64,000 nucleotides of DNA from Sclerotinia nivalis (Eukaryota; Ascomycota; Leotiomycetes; Helotiales; Sclerotiniaceae), in assembly GCA_029531795.1 (NCBI GenBank), contig JAPEIS010000009.1, forward strand, positions 1,302,001 through 1,366,000, given 5' to 3'. The notes beneath the pieces are model-generated. The model did not search any database and was not told where the DNA came from. It was given only the letters and a program-made list of their open reading frames with translations. Made by a program: the position numbers and the translations under genes. The stretch's first letter is position 1; every line of letters starts with the position of its first letter. Below are positions 11,049 through 21,444 of the stretch, piece by piece.

Positions 11049-12691
11049 ATGCAATCAAATAATCAAGAAGCTCGAATATTATTAGCTATCGAAGTTATTC
11101 ATAAAGATAAAAAACTAAGCACTCGAAAGGCTGCTAAGCTCTATAATATCCCTCGTACGACTCTTCGACACAGAATGGATGGTTTAGTGCCTTGTACGGA
11201 AACTCGAGCGAATCGTTATAATATTATAGAATTGGAAGAGGAAGTGATTGTTCAATATATACTTGATATGGATAGTAGAGGGTTTCCACTTAAGCTTAAG
11301 GGTGTAGAAGATATGGCGAATTATATTCTTCAATCGCGGGGGGCAAAGAAGGTTGGAAAGCTCTGGGCTCATCGATTCGTAAAGCGTCATACAGAATTAA
11401 AGACGCGTTTTAGTCGTGTTTATGACTTTCAAAGAGCTCTCTGCGAAGATCCCAAGCTTATCGAAGAGTGGTTTCGTCTAGTTTCGAATATGCGGGCAAA
11501 ATATAGTATTCTCGACTGCGATTTTTACAACTTCGACGAAACCGGTTTTATGATGGATATAATATGTCCCGGAATGGTTGTAACTAGTGCTGAACGAAAT
11601 GGCAGAAGCAAGGCAATACAATCAGGCAATAGAGAGTGGGCTACAGCGATTATATGTAGTAATGGGGAGGGTGAAACTATATCCCTATTTCTAATAGTTC
11701 AAAAACAGGTTCATCTTTCTAATTGGTATACCGAAACCGATTTTCTGCGGATTGGGCTATTAAACCTATTTCCAATGGATGGACAAACAATGAGACAGGT
11801 TTAGAATGGTTGAAACACTTCAATAAGCATACTCTGAGTCGAAGAAAGGGCAAATATCGAATATTGGTGCTAGATGGGCATGAAAGCCATGAATCAGTAG
11901 CTTTTCAGTTATACTACAAAGAGAATGATATTATATGTCTAAAGTTACTACTGTATTCAAATCATTTAACTCAACCATTTGATGTTGGCTGTTTTGGTAA
12001 TCTGAAACGTTCATATGGTACTCAAATTGATGGATTTATCAAGGCATATATCAATCATATTTCAAAGGTTGAATTCTTTATAGTTTTCAAAGCTGTATAT
12101 CAAGAATCAATTACAATTCAGAATATGAAATCAGGGTTTCGAGGAACAGGTTTAATACCATTTGATCCTGAAACTGTACTCTCGAAACTAGATATTCGAA
12201 TTCATATGTCTATTCTCCCTCCTTTCGATCTAGACTTATGAATCTCTCAAACCCTTTACAATCCAACTGAAGCTCTTTCACAATCAACTTTAGTAAAATC
12301 TCGAATAACTTGTCATCAATCAAGCTCCCCTACATTTATATTCGAAACTGTACTAGCTTTAGCTAAAGGTACAAAAAGATTAGTATATGAAAATACACTT
12401 TTAAATGCAGAGATTCGTACACTTCGGAAGGCAAATAAGGTATTAAACAAACGTCGATGTGCGAAAAAAACTCAATTACATTAAGGAGGAGTACTTACTG
12501 AACAAGAGGCTATAGATATATTATCTTAGCAAGAGGTTGATATTCAGATTCAATGCGACGAGCGTCAAAATGGGGGAAATCCTAATGGGGAAGCATTTTC
12601 TAATAGGTGCTATAGTAAGTGTGGAAAACCAGGTCATAATTCAAGAACTTGTCAAAACAATGTAATAGATCCTAGATTGTTAGATTCTTAA
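11049..12691 (+). pseudogene. Broken pogo-like transposase (copy 1)
   Basis: The frame opens at ATG 11049 with an N-terminal helix-turn-helix of the psq/CENP-B type (STRKAAKLYNIPRTTLRHR). The DDE nuclease core follows: NFDETGF, LDGHESH and QPFDVGCF hold the three candidate acidic residues, all present here. The gene is dead for another reason: relative to copy 2 one C is missing near 11745, shifting the frame, and stops occur at 12239-12241 (TGA where copy 2 has Trp), 12482-12484 (TAA) and 12527-12529 (TAG where copy 2 has Gln). The C-terminus is a zinc-knuckle-like CCHC region in which one cysteine of the CxxC is replaced by Tyr. Confidence 0.9.
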
Positions 12692-12734
12692 TAGTTTTAA
12701 TCAATTGATTCAATTGTTGTTGAATAATATAGAT

Positions 12735-12801
12735 TTGAAGGTGTGAATTGAGGGAAAAGTGGTCCACTCGATGATATGGGCCACTCGATGATAAACCACG
12801 T
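12735..12801 (-). repeat. Right terminal inverted repeat of transposon copy 1
   Basis: This is the reverse complement of 10952-11018, ending in CCACGT and followed by TA. Confidence 0.93.
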
Positions 12802-12810
12802 TATATATAT

Positions 12811-12850
12811 TAGGACCACATATATATATATATTAGGACCACATATATAT
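12811..12850 (+). repeat. TAGGACCACATATATA direct repeats between the two transposons
   Basis: Two units start at 12811 and 12834 in a TA-rich tract. Two further units start at 14720 and 14739, just beyond copy 2, so copy 2 sits inside a short tandem array of this motif. Confidence 0.8.
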
Positions 12851-12851
12851 A

Positions 12852-12906
12852 ACGTGGTTTATCAGCAGTCCGCCCATATCACTAGTCCGCCCACTTTTTG
12901 GCCATT
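12852..12906 (+). repeat. Left terminal inverted repeat of transposon copy 2
   Basis: It matches the reverse complement of about 14658-14712 with one mismatch and contains the words CAGTCCGCCCAT and CTAGTCCGCCCA. Confidence 0.88.
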
Positions 12907-12949
12907 TCCAACTCTTCCACTTCAATACGCGTTTTATCAATAATTACTT

Positions 12950-14602
12950 ATGGAAACTCATTCTAAAGAAGTACGAATTATCTTAGTTATTGAAGCTATT
13001 AAACTTAATCCACAATTCTCAATTCGGAAAGTGGCAAACCTTTATAATATACCTCGATCTACTTTGAGGGATAGAATTAAAGGTTGTACTAATATGGCTG
13101 ATTATCGACCAAAAGGTCATAATTTGATCAAATTAGAAGAGGAGGTGCTTATCCAGTATATAATCGATATAGATGAGAGAGGGTTTGTATCTAAATTAAG
13201 TGGTGTAGAAGATATGGCGAATTATATTCTCGAATCGTGGGGTGCGAAGAAGGTTGGAAAGCTTTGGGCTCATCGCTTTGTTAAATGATGTTTAGAATTA
13301 AAGATGCGTTTTAATTGCGTTTATGATTTTCAAAGAGCTTTTTGCGAAGATCCTAAGCTTATTGAAGAGTGGTTTGGATTGGTATCGAATATGTGGGCGA
13401 AATATGGTATTGTCGATTCCGATTTCTACAACTTCGATGAAACCGGCTTTATGATGGGTATAATATGCCCTGGAATGGTTGTAACTAGTATTGAATGATG
13501 TAGCAGAAGCAAGGCAATACAATTAAGTAATCGAGAATGGGTTACAGCGATTATATGTGGTAATGAAGAGGGTTGGATTATACTTTCATTCTTGATGATG
13601 CAAAGGCAATATCATTTTTCTAATTGGTATACCGAAAGCAGTTTTCCTGCAGATTGGGTTTTTAAACCTACTTCCAATGGATGGACGAATAATGAGATAA
13701 ATTTAGAATGGTTAAAGCATTTCGATAAACATATTATTCGTCAAAGGAAGGGCAAATATCGAATACTAATATTAAATAGATACGAAAGCCACGAATCAAT
13801 ATCTTTTCAATCATATTGCAAGTCAAATGATATTATATACCTCAGATTACCACCACATTCAAGTCATTTAATTCAATTACTCGATGTTGGGTGTTTTGGC
13901 GTACTTAAACGTTCATATGGTTGTCAAATTGAAGGATTTATCAAAGCTCATATTAATCATATCATCAAGATTGAATTCTTTATAGCCTTCAAAGCTGCAT
14001 ATTTACAATCATTTACTATTCAGAATATGAAAGCTGGTTTTCGAGGAGCAGGTCTAATACCATTCGATCCTCAATCTATACTCTCAAAGCTAGATATTAG
14101 GATTCGTACTTCTACCCCTCCATCTACCTCCTTGGAACTTACCAATTCCTGGATCTCTCAAACCCCTTACAATCCAACTGAGGCTCTCTTACAATCAACT
14201 CTAATAAAAGCTCGAATGGCTCGTCATCAATCAAGCTCTCCTACACCTATATTTGAGACTATGCAAGCTTTAGCTAAAGATACAGAGAGATTGGCATATG
14301 AAGTTACATTTTTGAGTACTGAGAATCGTATACTTCGAAGAGCAAATGAAGCATTAAGTAAACGTCGATACATTAAAAAAATTCAACTATGTAATGAAGG
14401 AGTACTTATTGGACAAGAAGCTGAAGATATATTATCACAACAAAAAGTTGATAATCAGATTCAACGCGACGAGCGTCAAAATGGGGGAAATTCTAATAGG
14501 GAATCATCTACTAGTCGATGCTGTAGTAAGTGCGGAAAGACTGGTCATAATTCAAGAACTTGTCAAAATGATATAATAGATCCTAGATTATTAGATTCTT
14601 AA
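12950..14602 (+). pseudogene. Nearly intact pogo-like transposase with two stops and a mutated active site (copy 2)
   Basis: A single frame of 551 codons runs from ATG 12950 to TAA 14602, interrupted only by TGA at 13286-13288 and TGA at 13496-13498 where copy 1 has Arg codons. The N-terminal helix-turn-helix (SIRKVANLYNIPRSTLRDR), the nuclease core (NFDETGF, QLLDVGCF) and a C-terminal CCHC zinc knuckle (CSKCGKTGHNSRTC) are recognisable. The second catalytic block is lost: copy 1 reads LDGHES where this copy reads LNRYES, changing the acidic residue to Asn. Such G-to-A and C-to-T changes are what repeat-induced point mutation would leave. Confidence 0.9.
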
Positions 14603-14657
14603 TAGTTTGAATCAATTGAATAAGTTATGATTGATTAATTAGAATTTGAAGTGGTTA

Positions 14658-14712
14658 AATGGTCAAAAAGTGGGCGGACTAGTGATATGGGCGGACTGCT
14701 GATAAACCACGT
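14658..14712 (-). repeat. Right terminal inverted repeat of transposon copy 2
   Basis: This pairs with 12852-12906 and ends in CCACGT followed by TA. Confidence 0.88.
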
Positions 14713-14719
14713 TATATAT

Positions 14720-14748
14720 TAGGACCACATATATATAATAGGACCACA
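14720..14748 (+). repeat. TAGGACCACA direct repeats right of transposon copy 2
   Basis: Units at 14720 and 14739 repeat the motif found at 12811 and 12834. Confidence 0.8.
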
Positions 14749-14902
14749 TATTATCATGAAACATGCATGAAAGCAGGTACACGTCGTGCGCTACATCAGA
14801 CGATTCAGGCTATCATTTAAGCTTAAAATGATATCTATAAGAAACATTCTTCTCCGTTTTCTCGTTACAAATTTTCATTTTTGCCTATTATATTAAGCAA
14901 AC

Positions 14903-15366
14903 ATGTATTTTTCTATCTCTCCATTGACTATCCTTGCCAGTGCGTCATTCTTCATTTCTTCTGTCGCGATGAACATAGAGGTAAATGCATATCACAGTCC
15001 CAGTTTGCATGGCCACTAACAATATACCCACCCCTCAAGGCTCGACAAACCCCCGCTTCTCCAGCAAACCCAACTCCCAACCCCACATCCACCACAAAAA
15101 CTACTCTTAATGCCTCACAATCAGCATCTCAATCATTAGCAATCCAATCTGCACTCGCGTCCTATGCATCCTCTCTCTCCGCAGCCTCCGTCTCGGCAGT
15201 TGCTGCTGGTTCTACGGTAGCTTCTCCTGGCTACACGCTCGCTGGTCCTGAAGCTTCGGCCGCTGCTAAAACTGCTGCTGATACTTCTGGATCGGAGAGG
15301 GACACAAACGTGATGTGGATAAATCTTGGGCTGGGATTGGTCGTTGGTGGGGTTGGGTTATTATGA
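14903..15366 (+). CDS. Small secreted Ala/Ser/Thr-rich protein, probably GPI-anchored
   Basis: Two exons, 14903-14980 and 15040-15366, join over a 59-base intron (donor GTAAAT, branch CTAAC, acceptor TCAAG) to give 134 residues. The first exon supplies a signal-peptide-like hydrophobic leader (FSISPLTILASASFFISS). The middle is Pro/Ser/Thr/Ala-rich, suited to O-glycosylation (TPNPTSTTKTT). The last 18 residues are hydrophobic with no charged tail (WINLGLGLVVGGVGLL) after a small-residue region, as in GPI-anchor signals. Without the intron the leader is missed. It is expected at the cell surface or wall; a more specific role cannot be read from the sequence. Confidence 0.7.
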
Positions 15367-16203
15367 AAGGATAATCTCATGGAAATGTTAGAGGCATGAA
15401 GGAATTCCGAATCCTAAAATGGTCGGCGAGCCAAGCCTAAAAGAGTTGGAGTTCTTATTTACTTCTGGAGTTTGGGAGTTACATCAAGTCCATCCGGAAA
15501 ATGGAGGTCGAACATTGGTCAAATATTGAAGATTGTCGTGAGCTTACTGGGTTTGAGGGATCATTTGATTGTCGAATTCAGATTCAGATATCCAAAGATA
15601 TCGACAGGGTACAGAACTTGAAGACCTGGAACCAAGCAATCGAAGCACAATTTTGCTTTGTATGAGAAAGGACCCCTTTTTATGGTATAGGTATGGATAA
15701 AAGTGCTATCTTCTACCCGATGGCTGGATCGGAGTGGTTGCCGGCACATTTGCATGAGTTGGATGATATGTTTGGGAATTTTACAAATGGAGTTTCGGTA
15801 AATTACATTGTTCGTTATGAGGTAGGAGGATGGATTTGTTGAATAACATACTTTCATCGCTAAATAATCAACAGCCAAATAAGGAAGGAAGGAAAGAAAA
15901 ACGAGAGGTTACTCTTCAAATCAAATGCACTAGCTTTGTCCAGTACAAGCATTCCTTCCTTATTTGTTTCAATATAGAAAAGTTCGTTTCCTATTCCTGA
16001 CATTCATTTCTATTTAATACAACCCGAAATGTCCATTTTTATCGTCGTGACTTTAGCTTGGATATTCCTTAACTTCTATCTCCCAACATACTATTACATA
16101 TTCATTACCTGAAATCTCCTAATCCGGGATTTCCAGCGCCACATCGATAACGCACTCGTTTTTCACAGCCTTACTATACAGCCCCAATCAGAGAAACGCA
16201 ATC
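15367..16203. other. Intergenic stretch with a 13-base inverted repeat
   Basis: No gene is convincing. A minus-strand open frame at 15561-15878 lacks family features. CAAATAAGGAAGG near 15873 pairs with CCTTCCTTATTTG near 15955 and could form a hairpin with a loop of about 70 bases. Confidence 0.35.
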
Positions 16204-17440
16204 ATGCAAAGTTCCGATACCATTAAAAAAGAACCTCTCGGCGACTTAATCCAAGACGATCGAGATTTCAAAGCCACTTATGCCTATACTCTAGCAGCGC
16301 GTGGGGCTGATGAGAAAGATCACCCTGCTGCATGGGAAGAACGGAAATTAATCCCAGCGGGCATTTACGTTCAGGTAATTGAGAGAATACTGTCTGCCTT
16401 TGATTTTTCTGCAGTACTTATTGACCTTCTTTTAGACAAGCCTGGTAGACAGACCCACCCAGAAACAGAAACTTATCTCAGCGGGCAATCCAGTTCCGGT
16501 AGTTTAGAGAATCCTGTCTTCCACCAAACATTTTTGCAATACATACTCATCATCCATGTATTAGGAGAGACCCGCCTACACACCTATTCAGAGACATCTT
16601 GTGCATAATGTCAGGCTCAGCAAAGGGGCGCCTGGGATAAGGCGACGCAATAGTATAATCGATCCCATAGACGAGGAGTCGGGTTTACCTATTCCCACAC
16701 TCAATATGGCCAGGGCCATTTACTTTCGTTGGCACTCCATCAGCAACCAGGCGTGCAGGGTCATCGCTCCTCCTGTTATAGCACGACTTCCTCGCGGTGA
16801 TCCCGAACTGAACGACTACTGCGATAACTTGAAAGATTATGAGACCATAATAGGATGTGAAATTTTGGAAAGGGCGCGAGATATCACATGCAGTATTGTG
16901 CTTGCCAACATTCACACCGATGATTTCAAAGAAAGATGCAGATCGAACTTTGGTCACCTCCGCTTGGCGATGTTGTTCTACAATCTTGTGACAGATGACG
17001 AGTTATACTACATCTATGGTCCTCTTTGGTTAGCTGTTGACTTTAGCTTTGTTCAATGTAGTGACAAGCTCCCAGATTCTCCTACCCATGAAGACAAACT
17101 CCGATGGCATTTGCGGAAGTTCACCAAATTGAGGTTTGCTTATTTTGCAGCTTATTACTTCGAACAATGCTTGCAGCAGAGGAGTCCTAATCGTCATGAT
17201 TCAAAGCAACCTTCAAAAGCTGAGAGGCAGGCTTTTGCTTCTGGATTGAGAAGTGATACGGAAAAAGAAGAAGAGGAACCATCTGGACCCCGAGGAGATG
17301 ATAATAATACACCAGAGGTTGTGATACATGAAGACCCCTTTGCAACTCCCAAGGCTGAGGACAGAGAAGTAGTTTTGTTCAATTCGGAGGAGGCGAAAGA
17401 CAGGTGGACTAGGGGGGCGATGAATGTGGTACGGTATTAG
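16204..17440 (+). CDS. Unrecognised fungal protein, three exons
   Basis: Exons 16204-16374, 16436-16498 and 16565-17440 join with both introns in phase 0 (donors GTAATT and GTAGTT, acceptors TTTTAG and TATTAG), giving 369 residues. The exon-2 to exon-3 joint reads smoothly (NPVPERPAYTPIQRH). A central aromatic region (LRFAYFAAYYFEQCLQ) suggests amphipathic helices. The C-terminal third is acidic and disordered (EKEEEEPSG) and ends with DPFATPKAEDREVV. No signal peptide or clear membrane span is present. I do not recognise a domain. The alternative of reading straight through intron 1 leaves a stop soon after. Confidence 0.65.
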
Positions 17441-18527
17441 GAGGAACCACCATTTTCGCTCTTCATATGGGATGTTGGTGTGTTGCCTGCTACGGGAAAT
17501 TTCTTGGAAGGTGGCGGTTTGACATGGTAGAGGATCAAGAGTTATCAGTGAGCTGGGATATCCTCATCATGAAAAAAAGAGTTGATAGCGTTGACAGCCA
17601 TATTTTGGAAGGACGGGTTCAATGTACATAATACTGCCGTGAATATATTCCACAGCGCGAGTGTACGATATTCTCGTCTCTCATCAGCAAAGTACACAAC
17701 ATGTTTGATAAACCACATCTTCGTGTGAGCCTCGACCCTTTTGCAGTGCCAGGTGCTCGAGCATGCACAATGTGAACGTGTGCAAGATTACAAAATGCCT
17801 GTTGTCTGGCGGGGGCTGACGGGGACCTCGAAAGAAGATAAAAACTTCTGCAAGTTCTGCAAGTTCTGCAAGTCATTAAAGGGATGCGGACGAGGCGTAT
17901 TTTTGTATACCAGCCAGAGTTTCATCAGGGTTAAGCGACCTAATGCAGGCATAGATTGTTCGAAAACTTGTTGACACGGAACTGATTAAATACGAAAGAA
18001 GGCTGTGTTATGTTTTAATTAGCTAAAAAGACGTTGATGAAAGTAATGAGCCTCGTTCGTACTGAGTAGGATTAAATGATGTGCAGAAATGATAAGATGT
18101 AATGGTCGAAGAAGCCCCACACCACATAAACACTGTAGCCAATCATCATTGGATTAAAGAAGATCTGCTTAATATCTTCCCCTTTCAGCTCGTCGCATTG
18201 TGATTTATGCAGGATCTCCACGCCACTCAACAAGGGTTAGAGCGGCGCAGGGTTAAGACAATGGAGGGCCTCCGTTTTTGAGAGTGATACAAAACTACCT
18301 CGAATGTCAGACCTCAAATCCTCATTATTTTCTCTTCATTTCCGTATTCATCTACCTTTTTGCACTTTTCCTTTCACGTGAACCCTCTATAACAAAACCC
18401 CTTTCGGCATTGCCGCCCTCATGTTCATTTCAGTCACAAGTTAACCTTATCGTATGTATAATGTCCCGAGAATCGAAGATGCCTAACATGCTTTATATAT
18501 CCTAATACTTCATAGTATCTACCAACC
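17441..18527. other. Intergenic stretch
   Basis: No gene is seen. A three-copy CTGCAAGTT tandem repeat lies near 17849-17872. The part before 18528 is probably the promoter of the next frame. Confidence 0.35.
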
Positions 18528-18878
18528 ATGGAAGGGTTTAGCCCAGGAACCTTTGGTTTCTCACCATTCCCATCGAACAAAGACCCCGACATTGGCATTG
18601 ATTTATTAATGAGCTATGACGGGACTCAATCTGACGACTTTGATGTTGCCCAGATGGTTATATGGATCTTAAATCCTAGTAACACTCTATCTGCAATCGC
18701 AAAGAACCAATTGGGTCATAGCGACAGCATCAAGATGGGAAAATCCAATAAAGACAGCGCGTTCTACGCCACAGAACGGATGATTTGTCTACGTCCGAAA
18801 GGGCAAGACGATGACGTTCAACCACCCTGCGTTGAATGCATTCCCGACAAGAGAGAGCGGAGGGATACTGCACAATAA
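18528..18878 (+). CDS. Hypothetical small protein
   Basis: The 116-codon frame starts at an ATG in good context (CCAACCATGG). It begins with a Phe/Gly/Pro-rich stretch (FSPGTFGFSPFP), then a more ordered part (FDVAQMVIWILNP), and ends in a basic/acidic tail with two cysteines (PPCVEC). No domain is recognised. The same CCAACCATGG start context recurs at the zinc-finger gene 1 kb downstream, and both proteins begin with acidic, aromatic-rich sequence. It may be a separate small gene or a truncated gene. Confidence 0.4.
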   Translation: MEGFSPGTFGFSPFPSNKDPDIGIDLLMSYDGTQSDDFDVAQMVIWILNPSNTLSAIAKNQLGHSDSIKMGKSNKDSAFYATERMICLRPKGQDDDVQPPCVECIPDKRERRDTAQ

Positions 18879-19489
18879 TTCTTCTAACCTCTTCGACAGC
18901 CGACGGCACGGTCGTCTCAAAATGTAGCTCTCGAATGAGCCGAAACTTGCCGACTTTTCTTTTGTTCACTAGATCTCCTTTTACGGCCCATGTTTATATA
19001 TTGAACATGCTCATCGAAATCGGATCTTTCCAGCTCGAGAACCACAAACCAATGCTTGCGTTTTAGTTCTCGAAGTAATATGCCGGCTTTCATTTCTTCG
19101 CCATTTTTCCTTTTTATTTTCACCCGACTTTATCTTCCGAAGCGAGTTCATCAGCATCTTATATTTCTTAGTGATACCAAACGACTCACTGGAGAATATT
19201 GAAATTTTCGATGCCACAGAGACATTATCATCCTCATCTTTGTAAGTGTCATACTACATGGTTTAACCACGAGACACTACAAAGATTTGGCATGCTTAAT
19301 CATGGAGGGGTTTGCCAATAATTCGATGATTCTTTTGGACATGACCGATGTACGTCTTAAAACTGCATACTTAACAGATAAAATCACTTCAACATCGCTT
19401 GCTCCGAACATATGTTCTACAGCGGATCAACAAGCAGTCCAAAAAAGAACAAAATCCAACCATCGAAAGAAACACCCATATTACCAACC
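18879..19489. other. Upstream region of the zinc-finger gene
   Basis: No supported gene. Short open frames on both strands have no family features. It likely contains the promoter and leader of the gene at 19490. Confidence 0.35.
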
Positions 19490-20727
19490 ATGGCTAGCAA
19501 AGAGGGCAGCCCATCTTCCTGGTCGCTAAATGCTGACGAAATACCATACGCTTACAACGAATTTGCATGGGGGACGGATATAGATGCAAACACTATTGAC
19601 ATTGAGTGGGATCAATCGTGGCTCGAAAGGACTTTATCGGACTCTGAATCACCACAAAATACTTCCAACTCCACTGGAGGAAGCATACAAGGCCAACCAA
19701 GAACTAACTTCAGTGAAGTATTTCATAACAGTAGTGATTATACTGCTGATGGCCTGGACGAATTGTCTCTACCACCCTGGGACAGTTTGAACGGGATATC
19801 AGACTTACCAGATTTGTACAATGTTGATGAAATGTTGTCAGTACCACTTACGGACAATATGAGCGGAAGTGTTACGCATTCACTGCCATTACTCGATTTC
19901 TCCATCGGCCCAACCTTTCAAACATCTAGCACCGAATTACTCGCTAACGATATTTATCGGGATCCATTCCAAACGACATTCAATGAAACCGAGGCCCAAC
20001 AAGCTGATGAGAACTATTCTCTCATCTCGGATCCTTATCTACCATTACTAGACAACTCTGACTGGCACCTAATGCAGTCTCCGCCGTACATGAGTCCATC
20101 TACTGGAGTCTACCTCCCTTCATTGTCTCCCATCACACAATCTCCTACTAGCACCGCCAACTTCATATCATCCCCCACGCAATCTTCCACTACCAATACC
20201 TCAAACTCAATGCTCCAATCCACTTCCAACTCAACCACATCCTCAAGTGATCGATCACCGTCCAATACACCACCAAGTGAACAAAACGAATACACTTGTA
20301 CAATTTGCCCCAAAACATTTTCCAAGCGATTCGAATTCAAGTATGTATCCCGATTTCCCTTCTCTCCATCCCCACACTTCTTCACCTTCCATTCACACCA
20401 CCACATACCCTCCGCTATATTTCTCCAACCCCATCCTTTCCACGCCACCACATAAACCCACTAACCCACTGACCCACCCTCACTAGCAAACATACACCCC
20501 TCCACACCCTCCCCCACACCTGTACCCTCTGTCCCCACCGCACAGCCCGCAGAAGAGACATGACCCGGCACATGGCCGCCAAACACAAAGATGTCGGCCC
20601 CTCGGGACCAAAACCTGTATCGAAACCTATCTGTCCTGTGGAGGACTGTAAACGTAGTTTTGCGAGACCGGACCATTTGCTTAGACACTTGAGGAGAAAA
20701 CATCCTGGATATGAGTTGAGATCTTGA
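19490..20727 (+). CDS. C2H2 zinc-finger transcription factor
   Basis: Exons 19490-20340 and 20487-20727 join over a 146-base intron (donor GTATGT, acceptor CACTAG) to give 363 residues. The long N-terminal part is Ser/Thr/Asp/Pro-rich with acidic-aromatic clusters typical of activation domains. Three C2H2 fingers lie at the C-terminus: one split by the intron (CTICPKTF ... H-x3-H), a second (CTLC ... H-x4-H) and a third (CPVEDC ... H-x4-H), each with 12 residues between the second Cys and first His. The third has a basic end (RRKHPGYELRS). This is a nuclear DNA-binding regulator; the target is unknown. Without the intron the ORF stops in a Pro/His-rich artefact. Confidence 0.88.
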
Positions 20728-21444
20728 GTTTTTCTTTTCCTTTCTTCTTCTTTTGGTTTTACTTGATCTGTTTAGTATGACGTTGGTGCACGGGAAAAGC
20801 AATTCTCGTAGGAGGTTGATCGGATAATAATAAATAATATAATAATAATACTATAATATTATTTATTATAATAGTGGAAGACTTAGTCGTATTTAGCTTA
20901 GGAGTGATCGAATATATGAACAATAGAATATTGAAGTCAGAATTATATATATATATTGAATATTGAATTTTTTATCTGCTTATTTTTTTTCGAAGAATTC
21001 TTTGAAGAAGATCTTCGTATTTATAGATTTTAATGAGATTCTACACTATTCTATGATTATAAATAAGATCGATTTAAATCGAATCTTATAGAATCATTTT
21101 ATATAATAAAAGGAAATAATAACCAATAGTATTCAATCTGAGAATAAGAAAATTCTATATGCTTCCATTTCATTCTATTCCATTATAAATCATTCTGATA
21201 TGATATATGATCGAAATTTTATATAATAATAAAATTTAATAATATGAAATCATATTATTAATATATCACGTGATCATATAACTATTGGTTCGGTAAATAT
21301 TATTAAGTGTTTTAATAACTTATTAGGAATTCTCACAGCAATGAATGAATGGGATTACAATGGTAAATATTTGCAATGAAATCATTTAAACATAACTTCA
21401 TGCCTTGATTTCCAACTCCTCATTTCTGTAACACCCCCGATTGC
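20728..21444. other. Strongly AT-rich block
   Basis: From about 20820 to 21420 the sequence is dominated by A and T with ATAAT and TATATA runs and no open frame. It starts beyond the zinc-finger stop and ends exactly where the GH12 gene loses its reading frame. It resembles the AT-rich isochores that repeat-induced mutation leaves in these fungi. Confidence 0.6.

Larger units (their letters stand above)
10952..12801 (+). mobile_element. pogo-family (Tc1/mariner-type) DNA transposon, copy 1, degenerate
   Basis: The 1850-base element has 67-base terminal inverted repeats that match throughout (10952-11018 and 12735-12801), beginning ACGTGG, and is flanked by TA on both sides (10950-10951 and 12802-12803), the target duplication of this superfamily. 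Each inverted repeat contains ATCATCGAGTGG twice, 18 bases apart, which probably are transposase-binding sites. Inside is one transposase reading frame that is broken. It lies 50 bases from a second related element in the same direction. Confidence 0.93.
12852..14712 (+). mobile_element. pogo-family DNA transposon, copy 2, related subfamily
   Basis: The 1861-base element begins ACGTGG and ends CCACGT with TA on each side (12850-12851 and 14713-14714). The inverted repeats of about 55 bases match with one G/A difference. They share the outer 14 bases with copy 1, but the internal repeated words differ: ATCAGCAGTCCG and ATCACTAGTCCG instead of ATCATCGAGTGG. The protein is clearly homologous to copy 1, but differences are dense and mostly transitions, so the two are separate subfamilies or long-diverged copies rather than a recent duplication. 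Confidence 0.92.

Noticed and set aside
10952..14712. Possibility that a transposase was domesticated as a host gene
   Set aside because: Both frames contain stops, one has a frame loss and the other an active-site change, and the termini are intact, so these are ordinary dead transposons.
16375..16435. Reading through the first intron of the 16204 gene
   Set aside because: The unspliced frame ends at a stop before the main exon, while two phase-0 introns give one continuous protein.
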